Positions 41,852 to 54,009 of a stretch of DNA of 64,000 nt are shown here, in pieces. The notes below the pieces were generated by a model. The model saw only the letters and a program-made list of their open reading frames with translations. It ran no database searches and was not told the DNA's origin. The DNA comes from Dastarcus helophoroides. Taxonomy: Eukaryota > Arthropoda > Insecta > Coleoptera > Bothrideridae. The stretch is taken from positions 14,368,857 through 14,432,856 of the forward strand of contig CM053331.1 of assembly GCA_028583605.1 (NCBI GenBank). Reading direction: 5' to 3'. Each line of letters begins with the position of its first letter. The stretch's first letter is position 1. Made by a program: the position numbers and the translations under genes.

Positions 41852-42078
41852 TTGGGTAAGGTATACCTAGTGGAGTAAATTAATCTAAATTGAACCCCTT
41901 AAATTTTTCTAAAAATTTAAGAAAATAGAAACAATTAAGCGGTTCAATTTAGGAGGAGGTTTACTTTGGGCTACCAAATCATATATTGCAGCTCCACATG
42001 CCGTTCGCTTCCCCTAACGTTTACTGGAACCAAGGGGTACAATTTAAGAAGTGGAAGAATTTGAGCTATCTTACCCAA
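41852..42078. mobile_element. small MITE inside the left arm
   Basis: Begins TTGGGTAAGGTATACC and ends CTATCTTACCCAA, giving a terminal inverted repeat TTGGGTAAG(G/A)TA. A second inverted pair is inside (AATTGAACCCCTTAAA versus GCGGTTCAATTTAGG). It separates the two halves of the arm sequence and is absent from the right arm, which dates it after the arms formed. Target duplication unclear. Confidence 0.65.
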
Positions 42079-42872
42079 TTTCTCAAACCCTTCTATCTGT
42101 TTAAAGTAGCTAAATTAAAATGTTACGCCACTGCTATTTTTTAAATGACCATCAATTGCATAAATATTCTTTACTTGTTGATAAAAATGCCCCCTTTTTT
42201 TGTGTGACGAACGGTTTTCGACCAACGGTTTCTAAGTAATAAAATAAAATGCATTTCTTTGCATTTCCATGGGCGTTTTATATTCTTTTCTACAAATATA
42301 ATGCGTTATTTTAAGGCAACTTTGTTCATTAGTGTTTCTTTATGAAAATTTATGTTAATAGGTAAGTTAGATTTATATGTTTTTGGGGTATAACTATTTT
42401 TAATAATTAATAAACCCATACCACGAAAAAGTAAACATAGTTTTTTAAGTTAAATAATTGTTTTAATCGAAAACCGTATGTCAGACAAAAAAATTCAGTG
42501 GAGCATTTTTACTAAGAAATGAGGGTTGTTTATGACATTGGTACTTAATTTGTAAAAAAGCAGTGACGTACCAGTTTTTTTGCTAAGAATACTCAAAAAT
42601 AAAATAGCATGAACGCCACAGTTGAAAGAAAAGAAAATATTTTTCCACCAAAAAGTGTGTCTTTAATGCTAGTTAGTAACTATCAAAATTTGAAAAATTA
42701 TTTTGAGTGATTTTATAGTATTTAAGAAAAAAACAAATTTTTTCTTAATTTTCAATACCCTGTAACTTAAAAATAAAGCGGTTCCGGATGTATGTTGATA
42801 TAACCTTTTTTTCTTAAAATCGCTCGAAGATTATGCTTTTTAAGTATGAGCATCTTATTTTGAAAGACCCAA

Positions 42873-42894
42873 ATTATTATTATTATTATTATTT
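42873..42894. repeat. (ATT)n microsatellite
   Basis: Seven ATT units in the right arm of the inverted-repeat element; the left arm has only an imperfect AATAATAAC version. Confidence 0.8.
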
Positions 42895-43025
42895 TAATAA
42901 AGATCGCAGTTTTTTAATAGGTAAACTTTTTTACGAATACTATTAGCTAAACATTCCATACCTTTTATTTAATTTCACTCACTGCAACTGAAGTCCTAGG
43001 TCCAAACCCTTAGACACTCCACTAT

Positions 43026-44399
43026 AAATTTTACCTTTAATTTAGAAATTGATAAACATCATATCAGTAGTGTAACCAATATGCTAATTGCGGTATAAAA
43101 GGAAGGGAAAAATGAAAATGCCCTTTATTATCCAAAATGTTGTGGAAGGAATTGGTCGAAAAAATAATGAAACGCATATTTTTTGAATTAAAAAATTAGA
43201 TCATAAAAGGTGTTAAATGTAGTACGAAAAATGAATATAGCAGTTAGATTTGAAAATTTGCGTGCTGTATTGGTAGAAAAGTCGTTAAAAATAACCAAAA
43301 GCTAATAACACGGGAATTCGTTTTAAAATTTAAAGTTAAATATTCGCAGAAAAACAGTCTTCAAGCTGAGCAAATAAAAATCTAATTTTGTCTCCAAAAC
43401 TGGTCCTAATATAAAAATATCTTATGCCACATGCATTTGACAAAAAATATTTTTACCACATTGTAATTCCCATACGACCAATTGGAATGGTTGTAAATAA
43501 AAATGTTTTGATCGGTAAAAAGCATACTGTTTAGTTAAGGTGTACTGTCGATACTGCTAGAGTCAAAAACACATCAAAAGTACACATTGTTTCGTTTGAT
43601 AAAACGAACAAAAGCTAGACAACGTTGGAATGAAATAAAAGACAGGAATGTCTATGGCCGAACAATGTCATAGTCAAAATTATTTAGTCACAATAAAGAA
43701 ATATTTCATTGGAAAAGTAAAAGAGTTACATAAAGAAAACGTTAGAAAGCAGGCTTCAGTAATTTGAATTGGCAAATTAATTAACCGGCAGTTCTGCAGA
43801 ATTTAATACACAATCTTAAAACGGAAGTAAACCATGGTGATTCATTCGATACTTAGTCGGAGAAATGTTGGCATAAAAACGACGTTGCTACATTTGATAA
43901 ACTAGAAAAAAAAAATAGAATAAATAATTTATTTTTGAATTTTATTCGCCAATTACTTCTACCGTATGCTCTCAAGTTGAACTTCCGAGTGCCTAAAATG
44001 TTTTATATAGGCTAGACCATAAGTAATGGTACACAGAGCAACAGTGGATTTTTCGTATAAAAATAATATGATTTAGCTAAACTTACCTTTTACCAGAAGT
44101 TGCTATTGACCGAGATAGAGGATGTCAAAGTTGAAAAAAAAAGTGATATTTTTCTACAACTATTGAATGATTGTAATGTAGACACGAAATTTGGCTCAAG
44201 AGAGTTTCTTAAACCAACAAACTCTAACTTACTAACATATAACCAATAGCTGATTAGGGGTGCCACCTGCGCTATCCTGCATTACTCAAATCGTCACAAT
44301 TTTTTGTCAATCCACTTATATTTTTTTCAAATAGGATATTTCATTTCCTCATATTTTTACGTAAAAAAGTCATACATTCTAAAAGTTGATATGAGCAAC
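43026..44399. other. AT-rich DNA without recognised gene
   Basis: No frame of interest and no repeat recognised from elsewhere in the window. Confidence 0.4.
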
Positions 44400-44575
44400 T
44401 GTTTCCAAGTACAAAGGTTTCACCCCTTTACCACATCGGCAATTAAATAAATAATTACGCGATACGTATTTCGCCAGCAGAACTGGCATTTTCAAGCGCA
44501 CTAATCTAAAAAGATTAGCAAAAGATGCATCGATGTCATCTGCATTGAGATTCAAATCGATACTGGGGGTCTTTT
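44400..44575 (-). repeat. Penelope-type LTR fragment
   Basis: On the minus strand: TATCGATTTGAATCTCAATG, TTAGTGCGCTTGAAAATGCC, AGTTCTGCTGGCGAAATACG, TATCGCGTAATTATTTATTT and GTAAAGGGGTGAAA. The same blocks occur at 17020-17155 on the plus strand. Here they lie 20 bp from a Penelope-like reverse-transcriptase remnant pointing the other way, consistent with the partly inverted LTRs of Penelope elements. Confidence 0.65.
44454..44501 (-). ncRNA. hammerhead-like motif, degenerate core
   Basis: On the minus strand: GTGCGC, TTGAAAA, TGCCAG-TTCT-GCTGGC, GAAA, TACGTA, TC, GCGTAAT. The arrangement is that of a type I hammerhead with palindromic helix III (ATACGTAT), GAAA and a cleavage triplet ATC; helix II is a strong hairpin. 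The core TTGAAAA departs from CUGANGA at two places, so catalysis is doubtful. Confidence 0.45.
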
Positions 44576-44589
44576 GCTTTCTTTCCTAT

Positions 44590-44778
44590 TTCTAATTGTT
44601 TAACACATCTGGTGCATGCAATTTTGACCTGCCACAAATAGCCTTCAATAAACAAACAAATGGTACCACCATGGAAAATCCATTAAGTCCATTTCTAGCA
44701 AATCTTTTCATGGACAATTTTGAACAAGAAATCAAAAATGAATTAATAAACTTTTCTCGAATAGCTTTTAGCTTTTAA
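44590..44778 (+). pseudogene. Penelope-like reverse transcriptase fragment
   Basis: The frame 44596-44778 encodes FNKQTNGTTMENPLSPFLAN and LFMDNFEQEI. In Penelope-like enzymes the equivalent block reads as a Tyr/Gln-x-x-Gly-x-x-Met-Gly-x-Pro-Leu-Ser-Pro turn followed by a helix with a conserved Met and acidic residue, so this is palm motif B. Gly of MG is changed to Glu. The rest of the domain and the GIY-YIG nuclease are absent. A live enzyme would copy element RNA at the break made by its nuclease. Confidence 0.65.
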
Positions 44779-44972
44779 AGAAACTTTTGACAAATATTAC
44801 TTTGTTGATATTATTATTATCTAAATTTTAAAAATTTCAATAAAGAAAATGCAAAAAATTAAGACATAATGTATTTTCTAACACAGAAATGTGAGATATG
44901 ATCTTTGAGTCCGCACAAGAAAGTTTTAACAATCTGGGTGATCAAAGTAGATACCTGAATATGAATATCAAC

Positions 44973-44991
44973 GAGAGAGAGAGAGAGAGAG
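44973..44991. repeat. (GA)n microsatellite
   Basis: Nine to ten GA units without interruption. Confidence 0.9.
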
Positions 44992-46328
44992 CCAGATTAT
45001 TAATTGTTTGCAATCCATTTACATGACACAGATCGTTTCTTGCAAATCCATTGTTGCGCTATGTACAATTACTTGTGGTCGATTCTGTACATTATTTTCC
45101 ATCGTTTCATCCCTTTTTACTTACATCTGAACAGTACCTTTTGTAAAATGCGGTAGAATCTCTAATTTCTTATAAGGCTCAATTTTAAAATTTCAATTTC
45201 TAAATGTCAATAATTTTTACTGGCTTTCTGTAGCTTCTCAAATATTTAACTGGATTATTATTCTATTGTAATCTGCCAATATGCCGAATTTCACTAAATT
45301 CTAACCGGTAATTCTAAAACCGGCAGTACTACCTCAACTTATAGTATAAGGATTTCAAACCAAAACTCAGTACGTAATTTGTGTAGTTTCTATTTCCATC
45401 ACAGTTATACTATAGTTCAGGTTCTATGAAATGAAAAAAAAACCTTTCCTTAAATTAATATTTTTGAAAGTGAAGACGAATTACGTCTTATCCTTTTATA
45501 CTATAATTAAGACAAATTTGGCCTACAAATATTATTAAGCACCTGAGATTACGGAGAAGTTGATTTTTCACCGGGAAACTGCATTTTTCTTCAGTAAAAT
45601 TTAAACTATTTCTTGCCAAAATTAATAAGGTTCTATTATAAGAAATTTTAAATCGAGAGAAACAAAAATGGCAAAAATATGTTAAAAATTGCAACCTCTA
45701 TCGTGATAACAGGCATTTACGCAGATTGAAAGTCGTTTTTCAAAGAAGAATTTGCGAGCAATTTAAAAATGTAGTAAATGCTAAGATCGTCTAGAGAAAG
45801 CTCTCCTTTATAAGAAAAGCCACATGACAACTGATTTGGTGCAAAATTTCTCGAGATTTAATCATTTTTATGGCGAAAAGTCGTGTTTTTTGGTATTTTC
45901 TGCAAATGGATTAAACCAGTATCAACGGTCGTGGTGCACAATAATTTTACAAAAGTCATCCTTCAAAAGGGAAAATTTGTGACCTAAACTTTGTGGCTTA
46001 AAGTTATTTTAGGGATTTTATTGTAAACTAATCAATATTGTGCGGCATATTAAGAAAAAATATTTAACGGACAAAAATAATTTAAGTAATATATAAAACA
46101 ACGTAGGAGGTTACTCTCCGTTAACTTTTCTGGTGTATAAAAAAGGGTAGAGGAGTATTTAAAGCTGTGACAAATACAGCAATTTGGTAAGAAGTGCAAA
46201 GTAATTTAGAACAAAACGACCCTCAAAATGGAGTCACTAATAATTTTCCCCATTTCACTTCAACGACCTAATTGCCTGAATTTAAACAGAAGCGGACTAA
46301 GTGAATTCGAAATGTATTAACAGTATTG

Positions 46329-46406
46329 TTATTACGCAACACCTTAATACTCATTTTGCTGAAGAACAAAATTTATGACGATTACATTTAAGACGTTGCG
46401 TAATAA
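46329..46406. repeat. 78-bp unit with perfect 12-bp inverted ends
   Basis: TTATTACGCAAC (46329-46340) is matched by GTTGCGTAATAA (46395-46406). Could be a minimal MITE or a chance hairpin; no second copy is in the window. Confidence 0.4.
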
Positions 46407-48190
46407 AAATTAATGTATTATGCAATAATGCCAAGCTTTATTTTCATGCCCAATAGTGTGTAAATTTTGCACTACACAAACTGTTTTACTCTCTGGAACC
46501 TATGGCATTAAAATTGCATTAGAATTAGGTATTTTCAGACTAATTTGAAAACTGTCATCCAAATTAGAGGATTATAGCTACTTCAATATATTCATAAAAT
46601 GTTGTATTTATACAAGAAGTGATTGGGAAATTTCTAATCATTATTCGTAAAACGAATATCGTTAGTTTTATGTGTTATTTCTTTAACAAGCAACTTGTAT
46701 GCAGGAAAATTAACTTAAGTCACCTTATTTTTATCCAATGGATTTGCAGACGTAAGGTGCATTTTATCTTGTGTGTTATGGAATACTATTATTCCTGATA
46801 TCTTTAGGCTTACCTGGCAGGTACTGGTAATGGACAAAATTATCTACCTTTTTTTTTTCAACATTTTCAAATGTATTTTATAAAACATAACATATTTGTA
46901 CGAGCATATTAATTTTTATAACTATTTTGCACTTGACGCGCATTATTTCCAACCTAGTAAATCTAGCAAAAACATGATTTTCTCTTTTTACTAATAATAC
47001 TAAATCAAGTATCATTTAAGTTTTATTGAAGGTTTAAGTTACAACCGTGGATTAATATGAATCTTATTTATGCGCTTAGACCAGGGACTGGGAATCAGGT
47101 ATTTACATTTAAAACTTTTGTTCTCCGGTTGATGCAGTTACATAACACAAAGATGACAAACATTTGAGGAAGCATGAATTCATAAACTAATAAAATTAAT
47201 ATAACTCTAAAGGACGCTCCCCACTTTCTAAACATTTAATCGTGAAAGGCTCTTCCATCCTAAGACAGGACTTGCATTTGCAAAGGGTTCCGCTCGCAAG
47301 TAAGTTTGCTTTGCTAGAATAACATGCCAGGTCGAGATTTACTGTTATAGTGTTGTAGTTGAATTATTAGAAACGCGCATATTCCTTATTCAACCCCCTT
47401 TACACAGGAAGTGGTAGATAGCGCGAAAAATTGCCATTATCTTTGTCAAGTAAATTACCCCGAAATTTTAGGCTCGTCCTTAGATCGTCGTAATACATTG
47501 ATGCCATTCTGTTCCAGATTTCTTGTGCGGAACCGTGGACGGCCTACTGCAAACTTGTGCAAAATTAATTTACACCATTAGGGAGAACTAAAATTTATTA
47601 TGCGGAAACGTAGATATCCATCTTTCGTAAAAAGGAAGATAAGGTTTTCTCGCAAGTAAATAATTAGGTACTCTAAGTAAATTGACCATTTTAACTTAAT
47701 TTTATTTGACTTCTATGTGTGAAATTACTATAAATGTAACATTGTAACAGACATAATACAAGCTATTAACAAACACAGTGTTTACCCGAAGATAATTTCT
47801 TAAGAAATACCACAATATAGTCTGCGTCATAAAATAGTTATTTATTTGTGATATGTCACTACTATTATTTCTTTACGTATTATATTACATATATTCATTA
47901 TGTATTAACTTAAAATACTCTATTTTGTATCATGTGTCAAATTTTCTCTCAATGTCATTAGTTATAAATATCAATTGAGAAGAGAATGACTAAAGTACTG
48001 CAATTAGGGACAAAGCTGCTGAAATGGAGACCAAACATGTATCTGGATAATTCCTTGAGAACTCTTATTTTAATTTTGTCACATTTGTGCGGTCAGACTG
48101 ATAATGATGAATCAAATATTTAGGGCTTTATAAAGGAAAACAAATCCATAATTCGAAGCAACTATTTAGGAATGCAAAAGTTGAATCTAA

Positions 48191-48400
48191 TCATTTAAAA
48201 ATTGAAATACATGTTAGCGGAATCCCCTTAAACACCCTGTTGCCAAGTGGTGGCAACTTGGCTACGTCAGGACGGGCGAGCTTAGGAAACACAGCAGGAA
48301 TGTATCGCGCAGCAGTACCGACCATACGCCGGAACCGAAGAGCCGCCGCGATAAATCGCTTGCACCTTCGAAAAGATAAATAGAGTCCTATTCTTGAATA
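48191..48400. other. G+C-rich patch of unknown origin
   Basis: The stretch GGACGGGCGAGCTTAGG to CCGAAGAGCCGCCGCG (48270-48350) is much richer in G+C than the surrounding kilobases. A minus-strand frame of 114 codons (48191-48535) covers it, with an Arg-rich middle, but I see no domain. It adjoins a Penelope-LTR-like inverted pair and may be part of that element. Confidence 0.35.
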
Positions 48401-48490
48401 TCGACTTTTATTGGGGAAAATACCCCCTATTTTAACCCCATAAAGTTTACATACATATCTTCTTCTCTGAAGCCAAAAAAGATTAAAAAA

Positions 48491-48621
48491 AGCAACAAAG
48501 TTTGCTGTAACGAGTTTCGATAGCCAAGCTATCATCTTCAGAGATATACGGGGGGGATCTGAGTATCTCTCTGAAGATGATAGCTTGGGTATAGAAACGC
48601 GTTAGGGCAACCTTTGTTGTG
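48491..48621. repeat. inverted pair of Penelope-LTR-like motifs
   Basis: The left arm 48491-48549 is the reverse complement of the right arm 48563-48621 with few mismatches: the shared core is CTGAAGATGATAGCTTGG, then a TATNGAAAC and CGTTA block. Sequences of the form CTGAAGATG...CGAAACGCG are common in LTRs of Penelope-like elements. Between the arms lies a G-run (ACGGGGGGGATC). Confidence 0.6.
48571..48607 (+). ncRNA. hammerhead-like motif, degenerate
   Basis: CTGAAGA (matches CUGANGA) then TGATAGCTTGGGTATA and GAAACGCG. In the opposed left arm, helix II would be the perfect GATAGC/GCTATC with loop TTG. A one-base bulge between core and helix II and an unpaired helix I make activity unlikely; this is a relic or a look-alike. 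Confidence 0.35.
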
Positions 48622-48629
48622 TATTTAAT

Positions 48630-51169
48630 TTTGCTTAGTTTCAGGAGACAATATTTGTATTTTAATATTTGAAGATAACCAAGGTCCAGCCGTTCCACCA
48701 AAATCTAATCTTTTAGATTAGTTTTGTGATTATTCTCAAACCAACTGATGTTAGCAATACTAGCACAAGCGCTCGTAGTTTTTTATCACAGTTGATTTTA
48801 GAAAAATGTTTTGCGACCCGTAATAGGAGTCTTTAACTTTTGTCCACAAAGTAGATGTACTGTTGAAAAACAATTTCACTACTTATAAGTACCGCACAAA
48901 AATTTTCCTATAATTCGCGGTGGCCGAAAGTCTAATTATATTTGATAAAATGGTTTTGGGTAGGGTACAATCATTAATCAAGCTCAAAATGCTTATGATA
49001 GATGCCTGACGATTTCTTATTTTATTTTAGTTTATCTGTCGAAGTTTTAAGGATACACTAATCAAAATTTTGCCATAGAAAGAGTAATAAATTATTGGTA
49101 AATAAATTACCATTTATCAAATAAAAAAATATATACAATCATACTATTCATTCGGGGATCTGGCATCGTTAGAACGAGTCTAATTTTTCCAGTTCATTTT
49201 AGTTTATAACTCATTAGCTTTATTCAAGCGTCTACAATTACTGCTACGTGCCCACGATATTAAGGATACAGTAAAAGGTTTTCTGATTATTCCTACAAAG
49301 CAGTAAACGTCAAACTTAATTAGGTCTTGCATTACATATTCATATCGCACTGCATTTAATTAATGAAGCTAACTATCTTATCACAATGGTGGTGAAATAT
49401 AAATTAAATAGTGGAGTTGTTTTACTTTTTGCACTTAATATGCATTGCCCCGTAAAACAAGTTGATATAATAATTACCTACCTTTACTAACAGAAAATAC
49501 GATTTGGATGCATGGTTACCTGTTAATCTTATCTCAGTTTGTGATGCTTTAATCAGTCAAACATATTTAAAGTAGACTAAGGAATAAGAGTATTTATAAA
49601 AAAATAGTAGGGTAGATTTTAATCTCTCTGAACGACATTTTACCGTATTGAAGGGGGTTATTTTAAATCGGCTACAACTACAACCCCAACAGCTACATAT
49701 AAGCAATTTACTTAACAAAATTTACCAAGCGGACATTGATGATTTTGTGAATGATGGTAGAAACTCGAGAATTGATAATTAGAAACAAATTTATTTTATG
49801 ATCAAATTCATGAGAATTTCTGCAATTGTTTCATTTGATCGTTACCTTGGTTGATTCGCATTTACACCTAGAAACATAAAGAAAATGCGATGTAGCCTGT
49901 TGTTTAATGCTGAAGTAAATCCTGTGGTTTTAATAGGTTAAATTATTTGATTTTTTCAAAAAAAAATTGCATAAAACAAAACCATCAGCCCTGATGCCCA
50001 GAATTGGATATTTCATATTTTCTTTTGTATTTTTTTGTATCTTTTTTTTTGTAACTTTCATCCACTAACAGAGGAACACCTTTACAACGGTGAACAAAGC
50101 ATCGAACACTTTTAGTACTTCTTTGCCATAATCCAATCCCAAAAGAAGTATATTTTTTTAATGTTTGTAAAGTCTCATAAAAAGAATTTTAACAATTATA
50201 CAATAAATTTCGCCTATACGGCCACGGTTCCTAAGTCAACATTTATTTTATTTAAAAGCTCTACATACATTTTGTAATTAACCTAATCATTAAACTCTCA
50301 AGCCCAGTAAATTATATTGAAACTTCTGAAGCATTTTGAAGAGAAGAAAGAAATAAATTTGCATGCCATTCAAAAATTAAAGAACATATCCGGATTATAA
50401 AACATTTTTTAGAAATATACAAGGTGTCTTACTCGTAATGTCATGTCATCAACCTTAACAACGTATTCGTAAAAACGTCCTATAAAATGGTCTGAAGCAA
50501 ACTAAAACGTGAACCCTATCGTATACATAAGGACGCCATATTAAATAAATATTGTCAGCAGTCAGTGTGTTGCTTATGAAAAATGTGACAACGATAGAGT
50601 TTCCTAACATAGCCCTAGGACTGATGCAATGTTCTTATACCTTATACGCTTTCTAGGGAATGTGTCTATGAAGAATAAAAAAGTGATCCTCGGTGAATAA
50701 CACATGGTTCTAAAAATTTTCGTCGACATCAAATATTTGTGTCATAGATTAACAAAACTCATTGCATTAATCGTCTAAAAATATCCAACATGTACGCTAT
50801 AAGCAAGCTTACATAGGCTCTGCAGTGAGGGCGCTTGTATGAGCCCTAATACTGGAACAAACCAAAATACATCCATAATTTAGTTATTTTACAGTCTAGA
50901 AGAAATGGGTTTTTCCATTGTATATTTTTTTTTTCATTTTACTGTAGAGATTTAGAAATGTTAAATTCATCCCTCACTTCGTAGTTTTACAGCATCAAAA
51001 ATTTTTAAGAAGAAATTCTCGAATAATGGAACATGAAGAGATACCTCGCTTTATTTTACCCAATAAATTCAGTACTTAACTGAAAATAATAAAAAATTAA
51101 TTGCAGAATAAACCGACGGTTCTTAACGCACCTAGCTGTGCTGTTTTGGCAGTCTGTTAATCTTAACTT
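48630..51169. other. AT-rich DNA without recognised gene
   Basis: No protein or RNA gene and no recognised transposon end. Confidence 0.4.
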
Positions 51170-51720
51170 GTCTAATTCTGGGCATTGACTTTATACTGTC
51201 CCATTATTTAGTTGTCACTTATTTTTAGATATTTTCTTCACTTTTACATGGTATAAGGTTTTTTTAAAATGATAATTATGTTTTCTAATTATTTTTCACT
51301 TAAACCATTGCTTAGTTGGATTTATTATTAAAATTATTTAAAAAAACTTATATTAATAGTCACATTCCTTAATTAAACATGTAATAAATTTTGTCCTAAT
51401 ATACAGTTATTGCAGTAAGTTTAATTCTTGTATGGAATTGCATCGCAAAAACAGCCATTAAATATACGAGCCCTAATAACTCTATATTGGGACAAAATGT
51501 ATTACATGTATAATTAGGGAATGTGACTACTATTACAAGTTTTTTTAAATAATTTTAATGATAAATCTAATTAAGCAATAGCTTAAGTGATAAATATTTA
51601 GAAAACATAATTACTAGTTTCTTTAAAAAAACCTTATACCACGTAAAAGTAAGGAAAATATTTGAAAATAAGTGACAACTAAATAATGGGGCAGTATAAA
51701 GTCACTGTCAAGAATTAGAT
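51170..51720. mobile_element. 550-bp MITE with 240-bp inverted arms
   Basis: The left arm starts TCTAATTCTGGGCATTGAC and the right arm, read inward, TCTAATTCTTGACAGTGAC. Both continue through TTTATACTG, CATTATTTAGTTGTCACTTA, GGTATAAGGTTTTTTTAAA, ATTAAAATTATTTAAAAAAA and AGTCACATTCC to GAGTTATTAGGG near the centre (51410-51480). No coding sequence. The arms are about 88-90 percent identical by eye. Confidence 0.8.
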
Positions 51721-53699
51721 CTAGGCCTTTGTTAGCTTGCCGACATCGTGTCATCGTGTATTGTGATTGTAATTAACATATAGTAAAAATGTTCCTCGTA
51801 AGAAACAATCAAAAGTCAACTGCAGCTCACTGAATGGTAAGCGCGTCCATTAAATATTTATATGACTAACTAATAACTAGACCTGGGATTATATGCAAAA
51901 TGCATATAAAGTGAATATGTGCATTATTAGACATTTTTCAATAAATGCATATGCAGTGTTTTATTTCGCATATTTCAGGTTTTTTTTTCTAAACTGGTAT
52001 GATAAATTTGTTCTTGTTAATTTAATACAAGAGCAATCAAGTTAGATAATTAACTCTTTATTTGAAATAAAACTGTGTTGGGTCTACAAAGGTGTATTTC
52101 TTATTCTTTGCAAAACTGACAGTGCCCCAACTCTACAATCTAAAAGTAGTATTCATTGGACAACTTGCTTTGCATTTCCTGCAAGTATAGTAACTTTGTT
52201 TTTTTAAATTACAATCTGGTACATGTTTTATGTTTTTTTTTATCGAATTCTACTCATAGTTTTGGCCGGAATATCATCAGTTTTTCCTATAAGTACTAAC
52301 ATTTTATAATTTCAAGCATATTATAAATTGTTTTATAAAATAGGACTTTTTATTTTTTGAACAAAAATATAATTTAAAAAATTTACCGATAAATATTCGT
52401 TTCTCCATATAAATAAAATAAACTGCTACATAATCTAATAATTTTTAGGGGAGTTGAAAATAAATTTTAAATTTTTCTTATTTCAGTAGGTGAAAACTCA
52501 TTTTTGTTTCTAATAAAGTACCTTCAGAAAATACTATTTTATTAAATCACAAAAATACTGAAAAAGTTCATTGATTTTCTTAAACTTTGCCTGAGCTAAA
52601 CCTAATAGTTTGTGGGATAATCCAGAGTTTATGAAATAATCTGCTGTTGCCTAATCTGAATATTGAATAGAGAATATCTTGTATAATGGAAGCTATTTTT
52701 TAACTGTAAACGTTGAAAAGAATGAAAAAGATGTCTTTTTGCATTACGAAGATATCGGACCTCTGCTTATTAGTGGGACACGTTTTTACCTGACAATGAT
52801 ACTTTTAAATAAATGAATAATTTTTGAACTGTGCGATTTACATATTTTATGCAGTAAAAGTCTTTTAGAGCATTCAGTTTGCTACGAAAATATGTATTCT
52901 CCATAACTATGTGTCCATTCCTTTACAACTTCAATATTTCAAAGAATTAAAAAGCTTTTTTAGGATTATTTTTATGAAAAAGTTTAGTTACAAGTCGGAC
53001 CATCTTAGAGTTGATACAGGGAGCTCAAATTGTTAAAGAATCTTTTTTTTATTAGTTTGAATCTCTTTAAACCTCTAGGAGCATAGAGATCCAAAAACAA
53101 CTCCATTAGGGGCCACCCAAACTATAAACTAAATATAAGACAATAAGTTTTGCAATATTAACAGCCCAACGAGAATAATATTTCATTACAAGGTAAATCT
53201 GGAGATTTAATAGCGTGGCCTGATCAATAGAGTGAAAAGGTCGAGTATTACCAAAGCAACAATGGAAATATGATCCACAACATTTAATTTTGCTGCGAAA
53301 ATTGAGTCGAGGTTTAATATTACAGTTTTAATACATCGACGCCGATAATTAGATTCTTTATCGAGATTTTAACGATATGCTCTGCTAAGTAAAATGATTA
53401 GTCGAGTGCTCTAAAAAAACGAATAAGAGCATTACTAGATCTCTACAAGGAGACGAGATGTTTATTAAAATATTAAGGAAACGAAAACAAAAATTACGAG
53501 CAGTGTCAGTAGTGAAGAATATTAAGTAAAATGTAAACAGGACAGCAATATCCTAATATACGATGCAGTTTTTTTTAGAACTTGACATAGGCTAACTTTT
53601 TTATTTGAAATGATAAACTAGTAAATACCTTGACTAAGAAAAATGTATTTATAAAACTTTCCTATTTTAACAAAATGTAATTATAAAATTTAGATAGGA
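51721..53699. other. AT-rich DNA without recognised gene
   Basis: No feature recognised. Confidence 0.4.
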
Positions 53700-53814
53700 A
53701 TTTTCTAGAAAATTTGATAAAGGGTAGCGGCTGCGATAATAAATCAAACGGCAGCGCTCCAGAATTTTCGGCAAATAAGTCTTATCTACTCGTCCTTTCT
53801 ATAACCCAAAGCGA

Positions 53815-53830
53815 GATCTATAAATAGAGG
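53815..53830 (+). promoter_or_regulatory. TATA box of the Ty3/gypsy 5' LTR
   Basis: ATCTATAAATAGAGGGTCGG is a consensus TATA box; a tetranucleotide AGTC/AGTT run (53844-53882) follows at the distance where transcription would start. Position upstream of the primer-binding-site-like sequence fits an LTR U3/R border. Confidence 0.6.
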
Positions 53831-54009
53831 GTCGGCTTTTCCTAAGTCAGTTAGTTAGTCAGTCAGTCAATAAATAAGTTAGTTTATTAAAAAGTGTTAA
53901 TAAGTTGGTCAATTAAGTGAATTACAATTGTAGTATTCTGAGTTCAGTTTGAAAATAAAGTAATCACAATTCACGGCGTATTCATCCTCGAACCGATAAG
54001 GCGCAACAA

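Larger units (their letters stand above)
41355..43025. mobile_element. 1.67-kb inverted-repeat (foldback-like) element
   Basis: The ends are ATAGTGGAGTCC at left and, read inward on the minus strand, ATAGTGGAGTGTC at right. Nearly the whole element is two inverted arms: landmarks in both include AGTGAGT(A/G)AAATTAAA, AAAAAAGTT(A/T)ACCTATT, GCTCATAC(A/T)TA, CGAGCGATTTTAAGAAAA, CGGAACCGCTTTATTTTT and AAATTAAGTACCAAT. The centre near 42240-42480 is unique. The left arm carries a nested MITE at 41852-42078. No transposase. A lone arm of the same family is at 27386-27713. Confidence 0.8.
44779..48190. other. AT-rich DNA without recognised gene
   Basis: No coding region is supported in 3.4 kb; the short minus frame at 45488-45694 has no family resemblance. 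Two small items are listed separately: a (GA)n run and a 12-bp inverted pair at 46329-46406. Confidence 0.45.
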
